From Candidatus Methanophaga sp. GoMg3.2 (GTDB lineage Archaea > Halobacteriota > Syntropharchaeia > Alkanophagales > Methanospirareceae): 9,882 nucleotides of DNA. The notes below the pieces were generated by a model, which saw only the letters and a list, made by a program, of their open reading frames with translations, was not told the DNA's origin and searched no databases. The DNA is taken from assembly GCA_013180565.1 (NCBI GenBank), contig QBUN01000416.1:1-9882 (forward strand). The letters run 5' to 3'. The translations under genes and the position numbers were made by a program. Below are positions 5,985 to 9,882 of the stretch, piece after piece (the first letter of the stretch is position 1; each line of letters starts with the position of its first letter).

Positions 5985-6001
5985 CCGAAAAGCTTTTATA
6001 G
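5985..6001 (+). promoter_or_regulatory. Histone-like BRE/TATA promoter with no ORF behind it
   Basis: CCGAAAAGCTT is identical to the histone promoter core and is followed by TTATAG. By analogy with the histone gene, transcription would start at about 6021-6025. No reading frame begins within the next 150 bases, and the sequence instead folds into a closed multi-stem RNA with a T9 end. Confidence 0.7.
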
Positions 6002-6020
6002 TCCTGTGATAAAAGTATCG

Positions 6021-6172
6021 TATAAGTCATCAGCACTCGTGCTTAAGAGGCTTTCTCACAATTCAAAAGCATAACAAAAAGAAGCTCATACAGAGCTTTA
6101 TAATCAAAGTTGAGCACAATATTTTGCGAAATATCAGATTATTGGGCAGGCTCTTAAGTACGGTTTTTTTTT
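6021..6172 (+). ncRNA. Candidate structured non-coding RNA, about 150 nt
   Basis: Boundaries come from the promoter at 5985-6001 and the T9 run at 6164-6172. A 13-bp terminal stem joins 6037-6049 to 6151-6163 (two G-U wobbles, no bulge) across 101 nt. Inside are three hairpins: GCTTT/AAAGC (6050-6054 with 6066-6070), a 7-bp stem around AAGCTC/GAGCTT (6081-6087 with 6093-6099, loop ATACA) and ATATTT/AAATAT (6119-6124 with 6129-6134, loop TGCG). The 3' strand of the terminal stem abuts the T-run directly. No coding frame fits. It lacks the C/D boxes, an H/ACA-type ACA end and SRP or RNase P landmarks that I could check, so the class is unknown. It could be a trans-acting sRNA, a guide RNA, or a terminated regulatory leader. 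Confidence 0.55.
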
Positions 6173-6225
6173 AAAAAAAAATAAAAATGTATCTCAAATA
6201 AAGGTTGAGTCCGCTAAAAATGGAA

Positions 6226-6256
6226 GCCTCGGAATTCATTCCGATGGGATGGAGGC
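6226..6256 (+). promoter_or_regulatory. Two-tier hairpin in the ino1 leader
   Basis: CGGAA-TTCA-TTCCG (6230-6243) is a perfect 5-bp hairpin with a tetraloop. GCCT (6226-6229) pairs with AGGC (6253-6256) outside it, leaving a purine-rich bulge ATGGGATGG on the 3' side. The element lies about 45 nt before the ino1 ATG. It may be a regulatory leader element; no known riboswitch class is recognised. Confidence 0.35.
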
Positions 6257-6302
6257 AGGGGCTCTCAGTAAAGATGGGAGACAATTAGGAAAAACGTTTA
6301 AC

Positions 6303-7406
6303 ATGACAAAAATCAAAATCGGAATTGTTGGGATTGGTAACTGCTCGAGTTCATTGCTACAGGGTATTGAGTACTACAAAAACAGGGATAGCAAAGAGGC
6401 TATCGGATTGATGCACTGGGATATAGGTAGCTACAAGCCATACGATATTGAGGTAGTAGCCGCATTCGACATAGATAGAAGGAAGGTGGGAAAGGATGTA
6501 TCGGAAGCCATTTTTCAACCCCCTAACTGCACTACAATCTTTTATAAGGACATTCCAAAGACAGGAACCATAGTTAAGATGGGCAGTGTTTTTGATGGCA
6601 TTGCCGAGCACATGAGTAATTACAATGAAAGATACACCTACCTTCTTTCTGATCAGAGAGAGGCAAGTAAAGAAGAGGTGGTAGGAGAACTCAAAAGATC
6701 AGGTGCCGAAATGCTCTTGAATTACCTCCCTGTTGGATCTGGAGAAGCCACTAAATTTTATGCCGAATGTGCCCTGGATGCGGGTGTCGGATACATAAAC
6801 AATATGCCCGTCTTCATTGCCAGTAGTCCCGAATGGAGCCTGCGTTTTGAAAACGAGGGGGTACCCATCATAGGAGACGATATAAAATCACAGCTCGGCG
6901 CCACCATAGTGCATCGGGTCTTGACCACCCTTTTTAAAAGGCGGGGTGTGAAACTTGAGCGGACCTATCAGCTCAATACAGGGGGGAACACGGATTTTTT
7001 AAACATGCTCGACAGAAACCGTCTGGCTTCTAAAAAAGAGTCCAAGACCGAAGCTGTACAATCGCAAACCAAAGACCGTTTGGCGGACGAAAACGTTCAC
7101 ATCGGTCCCAGCGATTGGGTGGCATGGCAGAGAGATAACAAGGTCTGTTTCATACGGATGGAGGGCAAACTTTTCGGCGACGTTCCCATGAACCTTGAAT
7201 TGCGGCTTTCTGTGGAAGATTCTCCCAACTCTGCGGGAGTGGTAATAGATGCTATAAGATGCTGCAAACTGGCACTTGAAAGAGGTAAAGGAGGGCTACT
7301 GTATTCTCCTTCAGCCTATTTTATGAAACACCCACCGAAGCAGTTTACCGATGATGAAGCATATCATTTAACAGAGGATTTCATCAAAGGAAGAAGAGAA
7401 GATTAA
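6303..7406 (+). CDS. ino1: Inositol-3-phosphate synthase (myo-inositol-1-phosphate synthase), actinobacterial-type
   Basis: An NAD-dependent isomerase that converts glucose-6-phosphate to 1L-myo-inositol-1-phosphate, the entry step for all inositol compounds. The 367 residues include the nucleotide-binding GIVGIGNCSSSLLQGIEYY (7-25), LPVGSGEATKFYA, NNMPVFIAS, the active-site GDDIKSQLGATIVHR, LNTGGNTDFLNM, SKTEAVQS, HIGPSDWVAW and EDSPNSAGVVIDA. These closely follow the mycobacterial Ino1 type and not the Archaeoglobus/yeast type. The ATG at 6303 is chosen since it starts directly at the family N-terminus (MTKIKIGIV) with AGGA 12 nt upstream. An in-frame ATG at 6249 would add 18 unrelated residues from the structured leader. 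The TAA overlaps the next gene's ATG by 1 nt (TAATG). It heads the phosphoinositol/glycan operon. Confidence 0.95.
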   Translation: MTKIKIGIVGIGNCSSSLLQGIEYYKNRDSKEAIGLMHWDIGSYKPYDIEVVAAFDIDRRKVGKDVSEAIFQPPNCTTIFYKDIPKTGTIVKMGSVFDGIAEHMSNYNERYTYLLSDQREASKEEVVGELKRSGAEMLLNYLPVGSGEATKFYAECALDAGVGYINNMPVFIASSPEWSLRFENEGVPIIGDDIKSQLGATIVHRVLTTLFKRRGVKLERTYQLNTGGNTDFLNMLDRNRLASKKESKTEAVQSQTKDRLADENVHIGPSDWVAWQRDNKVCFIRMEGKLFGDVPMNLELRLSVEDSPNSAGVVIDAIRCCKLALERGKGGLLYSPSAYFMKHPPKQFTDDEAYHLTEDFIKGRRED

Positions 7407-8530
7407 TGAAAATCGCCTATGTATCTACTCATCTTCCCACACAATGTGGGATAGCAACCTATACCGATTATCTCATTCATGGTATAAGAAAAGCAGATCC
7501 CGCATCAGAAGTTAAGATCGTTGCCGAGCAGGGAGCATCTCCAATAAAGGAAGATAAACTTGAAGTGATCCCCTGTTGGGATAGAAACGAGAATTATGTA
7601 GACCCTATCATTTCACACACAAAGGGTTTCGATGTCATTCATATTCAACACGAATATAGTATTTACAACTTTGATGATAGATTACCCACTCTGCTCCAGG
7701 GATTGGATGAAAACGCTAAAAAGATAATAACCATCCACTGTGTAAGACCTGCTCAATTCTCTGAAAGATGGAGTGTAGATGAGGATTTTGCCGCAAGAAT
7801 TGCTACACTTGCAGACGCGGTCATCGTGCATCTCCCAACCCAGGAAGCAATACTCACTCGGCTGGGAGTACCATCAAAAAAGATCCATATTATCCCTCAT
7901 GGAACAGAACTCAACGATGAAGACAAAGAAGTTTCGCGCAAAAGGCTTGGGCTGCCCGTGGATGCAAAGATACTCCTCATGATCGGATTTATCAAGAGGC
8001 ACAAGTGTCTACACATCGTCCTTGATACCCTTGTTGAGATACTGGAAAAATTTGAAGACGTGTATTTATTTGTGGCTGGTGGTCTTGCACCAACCGCTTC
8101 AAAGAGTGATATAGAGTACGCAGAATATATAGGTAGAAGGATAGAGGTACTAGGGCTTCAAAAGAATGTCATTTATCCAAATAAATTCTTCCCAAACGAA
8201 GATGTTCCCTATCTGCTTAGCTCCGCGGACATCGTCCTTTTCCCGTACTATGAGGAAGATCGATCTGCCTCTGGCTCATTTCATCTGGCCATAGGTGCGA
8301 AAAAGCCTATCATTGCCTCAAGGACACCAAAGTTTGAAGAACTGAAAAATATATGCGATGAGTTACTTGTGCTTCCATACAACTCCTCTGGTATCGCTGC
8401 TATAGCCATTCGTCTTTTTGAAGACTCCAAATTTCGGCAGTATGTGGTCAGTCGCACTGAAGAATATAGAGATTATACCTCATGGCAAACCATAGCATCT
8501 CAGCATTTACAACTGTATCAAGAGGTATAA
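7406..8530 (+). CDS. Glycosyltransferase, GT4-like (GT-B fold)
   Basis: A 374-residue retaining-type glycosyltransferase, cytoplasmic, with no membrane segment or signal. The N-terminal acceptor domain begins MKIAYVSTHLPTQCGIATYT (1-20) and has IHIQHEYSIYNF (78-89). The second domain has IIPHGTELN (162-170), a donor-site MIGFIKRHK (192-200), YPNKFFPNEDVPYLL (257-271) and SASGSFHLAIGAKKPIIAS (287-305). The last segment stands where classical GT4 enzymes have the EX7E motif, but the second Glu is absent, as seen in a 'SG-LHLA-GA-P' subgroup. Donor and acceptor are unknown; GDP-mannose is a reasonable guess because a GH130 beta-mannoside enzyme follows. It is translationally coupled to ino1 by the 1-nt overlap and precedes the GH130 gene by 7 nt. 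Confidence 0.88.
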   Translation: MKIAYVSTHLPTQCGIATYTDYLIHGIRKADPASEVKIVAEQGASPIKEDKLEVIPCWDRNENYVDPIISHTKGFDVIHIQHEYSIYNFDDRLPTLLQGLDENAKKIITIHCVRPAQFSERWSVDEDFAARIATLADAVIVHLPTQEAILTRLGVPSKKIHIIPHGTELNDEDKEVSRKRLGLPVDAKILLMIGFIKRHKCLHIVLDTLVEILEKFEDVYLFVAGGLAPTASKSDIEYAEYIGRRIEVLGLQKNVIYPNKFFPNEDVPYLLSSADIVLFPYYEEDRSASGSFHLAIGAKKPIIASRTPKFEELKNICDELLVLPYNSSGIAAIAIRLFEDSKFRQYVVSRTEEYRDYTSWQTIASQHLQLYQEV

Positions 8531-8537
8531 ATAAAAA

Positions 8538-9716
8538 ATGTCATCTTCTTTGAATAGCACGATTAAAGAGCTAGGCGATGGTAAGGTCATTCAAATGGCA
8601 TCAGGAGATTATATCTTTAAGTTAGACTCTCATCCCGAAAATCCCATCATAAGACCTCAAGACATTGGTCTTACATGGTATGAAAAAGACCAGTTAAAAA
8701 TTGGGGCGGTCTTTAATGCGGGAGCCGAATTGTTTGAGAACAAGGTCGTCCTCATGCCACGGTGTCACCGCAATTATCAAAAAGGGAGATTCTTTGACGA
8801 TGCGCTTGGCATTGAGAGGTCCTACCTTGAAAACTACATTTCCGAGATCTGGCCTTTGGTGAGTGAGGATGGCGTCCACTTTACCCGATTCCAGAACGCG
8901 CTGATCCGTGCTGATGGCACTGACCATCAAGACTTCGCTTATGGGATAGAGGACATTCGGATTATAAAGTACGGCCATAGGTACCTGCTGGTCGGGTGTG
9001 GTAAGATAAAAGCCCCGTTTAAGGGTGGCAATGCCGATCGAATTGCCATTTACACAACCAAAGATTTTGCGGACATCAGCTATCAGGGTATGGTGGAATC
9101 CTTTGACTCGCGCAATGCCGTCCCATTTCCTGAGCTAACGAACGGGGACCTCTATATATTGTTACGATTTCATCCCAACATACATATAGGCCTGCTTGAA
9201 GCGGGTATTAATCAACTGCTAAATCCTGCTAAACACAGAGAGTGTTGGAAGAAATTATATGAGCAACGGAGCCAGAATCTACTTCTGAAATCTGGCCTCT
9301 ATCCACACGAGAAAGAAAAAATTGGCCCTGGGTCACAGCTCATCAAGACAGATAAAGGTTGGCTCCTTATCTACCATGCTGTTGGCGAGATAGATATTAA
9401 CATCTGCAAAGCCTATGGATTGTCAAAGAAAATTGAAAGGGGATATTCCATCTGTGCCGCTATTTTGGATTTAGAGGACCCTCGGCGGGTAATTTGCAGA
9501 TCCAGAAGTCCAATATACATCCCCTCTGCTCCCTACGAATTATATGGCAACAAGGAATATCCTATTGATGTGCCTGCTGTTGTTTTCCCCGTAGGTACTA
9601 TGATTCGACAAAATAAAATGCTTCTTTACGCCGGAGCCGGTGATAAGTATACAATTCTTTTGAGTTGCAAACTTGACAGCATCCTAAATTATTTATTGGA
9701 GTTTTGTAGGCTATGA
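8538..9716 (+). CDS. GH130-family beta-mannoside phosphorylase/hydrolase-like protein
   Basis: GH130 enzymes are five-bladed beta-propellers that phosphorolyse (or in some subgroups hydrolyse) beta-mannosides, releasing mannose-1-phosphate. The 392-residue length is somewhat above the usual size. Landmarks: NPIIRP (35-40), VFNAGAELFENKVVLMPR (58-75), YGIEDIR (135-141) with D139 as the probable proton donor (usual form EDPR), SRNAVPFPE (191-199), GPGSQLIKTDKGWLLIYHAV (263-282), AAILDLEDPRRVI (307-319) and AVVFPVGT (347-354). There is no signal peptide, so it acts inside the cell. Phosphorylase versus hydrolase cannot be settled from the motifs alone. The start ATG follows GAGGT by 12 nt. Its stop overlaps the next ATG by 4 bp (ATGA). 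Ile codons are mostly ATT/ATC, unlike radA. Confidence 0.9.
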   Translation: MSSSLNSTIKELGDGKVIQMASGDYIFKLDSHPENPIIRPQDIGLTWYEKDQLKIGAVFNAGAELFENKVVLMPRCHRNYQKGRFFDDALGIERSYLENYISEIWPLVSEDGVHFTRFQNALIRADGTDHQDFAYGIEDIRIIKYGHRYLLVGCGKIKAPFKGGNADRIAIYTTKDFADISYQGMVESFDSRNAVPFPELTNGDLYILLRFHPNIHIGLLEAGINQLLNPAKHRECWKKLYEQRSQNLLLKSGLYPHEKEKIGPGSQLIKTDKGWLLIYHAVGEIDINICKAYGLSKKIERGYSICAAILDLEDPRRVICRSRSPIYIPSAPYELYGNKEYPIDVPAVVFPVGTMIRQNKMLLYAGAGDKYTILLSCKLDSILNYLLEFCRL

Positions 9717-9882
9717 AATGCCTGATCATCGCTGCTGGACGGGGGACTAGATTGTCCAGTAAGGGCGATTCAAAGCCCCTTATTCCACTTCTGGGATTAG
9801 CCCTTATCGAACGAGTAATATTAACCGCAAATAAGGCAGGTCTTACTGATTTCTATGTAGTAACCGGATACAACGGTGAAAG
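9713..9882 (+). CDS. Sugar-phosphate/inositol-phosphate nucleotidyltransferase (N-terminus, runs off the window)
   Basis: The first 56 residues show the nucleotidyltransferase signature: CLIIAAGRGTRLSSKGDSKP (3-22), then LIPLLGLALIERVI and TANKAGLTDFYVVTGYNGE. The G-x-G-T-R-L nucleotide loop and KPL are intact. The LLGLxLIERVI and VVTGYNGE wording recalls the cytidylyltransferase half of bifunctional inositol-1-phosphate cytidylyltransferase/di-myo-inositol-phosphate-phosphate synthase (IPCT/DIPPS), which makes CDP-inositol and then couples it to inositol-1-phosphate. Its position at the end of an ino1 operon supports that reading. A mannose-1-phosphate guanylyltransferase or glucose-1-phosphate thymidylyltransferase is the main alternative, since the C-terminal CDP-alcohol transferase domain would lie outside the window. 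The ATG overlaps the GH130 stop. Confidence 0.75.
   Translation, partial: MKCLIIAAGRGTRLSSKGDSKPLIPLLGLALIERVILTANKAGLTDFYVVTGYNGE

Noticed and set aside
6249..6302. ATG at 6249 as the start of ino1
   Set aside because: It adds 18 residues unlike any Ino1 N-terminus and starts within the leader hairpin; the ATG at 6303 begins at the conserved MTKIKIGIVG.
8694..8978. Minus-strand 94-codon frame within the GH130 gene
   Set aside because: Antisense to conserved GH130 motifs, with no promoter or ribosome binding site; a shadow frame.
1..9882. CRISPR array, insertion sequence or prophage
   Set aside because: No regularly spaced direct repeats, transposase, integrase or phage genes were seen on either strand.

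Overview
The window looks like chromosomal DNA of a euryarchaeon, probably a methanogen or methane/alkane-oxidising lineage. The assignment to ANME-1/Syntrophoarchaeum-like archaea is a guess from overall flavour. Evidence for Archaea: a leaderless-style histone gene, RadA recombinase, a deoxyhypusine-synthase family gene, an Fcf1-type PIN nuclease, tRNA genes without encoded CCA, and BRE/TATA promoters. Coding density is moderate, with several AT-rich intergenic stretches.

Layout. Positions 1-1028 (minus strand) read tRNA-Pro(GGG), then an Fcf1-like PIN gene, then the 5' part of moeA, which overlaps the PIN gene by ATGA. Positions 1114-2100 (plus) encode a deoxyhypusine synthase-family enzyme, followed by tRNA-Ser(CGA) at 2245-2330. 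A 130-bp imperfect inverted repeat (2395-2524) lies just beyond the 3' end of cobS. Positions 2538-4155 (minus) hold a HEAT-like protein, a possible 40-residue ORF, a 66-residue one-TM protein and cobS. The 4156-4617 gap contains promoters for both sides and a 49-codon coding remnant with no start codon. Then come a single-fold histone (4618-4818) with a hairpin/T-run terminator, and radA (4980-5927).

The gap 5928-6302 is the most surprising non-coding part. It has a promoter whose 11-bp core is identical to the histone promoter. This is followed by about 150 nt closed by a 13-bp long-range stem, with three internal hairpins, ending in T9. I read it as an undescribed structured non-coding RNA gene. 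Downstream, a separate hairpin-bearing leader precedes ino1.

Positions 6303-9882 (plus) form a tight operon with overlapping or nearly overlapping genes: actinobacterial-type inositol-1-phosphate synthase, a GT4-like glycosyltransferase, a GH130 beta-mannoside phosphorylase/hydrolase-like protein, and the start of a nucleotidyltransferase resembling inositol-1-phosphate cytidylyltransferase. The likely theme is conversion of glucose-6-phosphate to inositol-1-phosphate and CDP-inositol, leading to di-myo-inositol-phosphate or a related phosphoinositol, with the glycosyltransferase and GH130 protein adding or turning over a sugar. Isoleucine codon use differs sharply from radA (20 of 24 Ile codons are ATA in radA; about 9 of 39 in the GH130 gene, counted by hand), which suggests horizontal acquisition of this operon.
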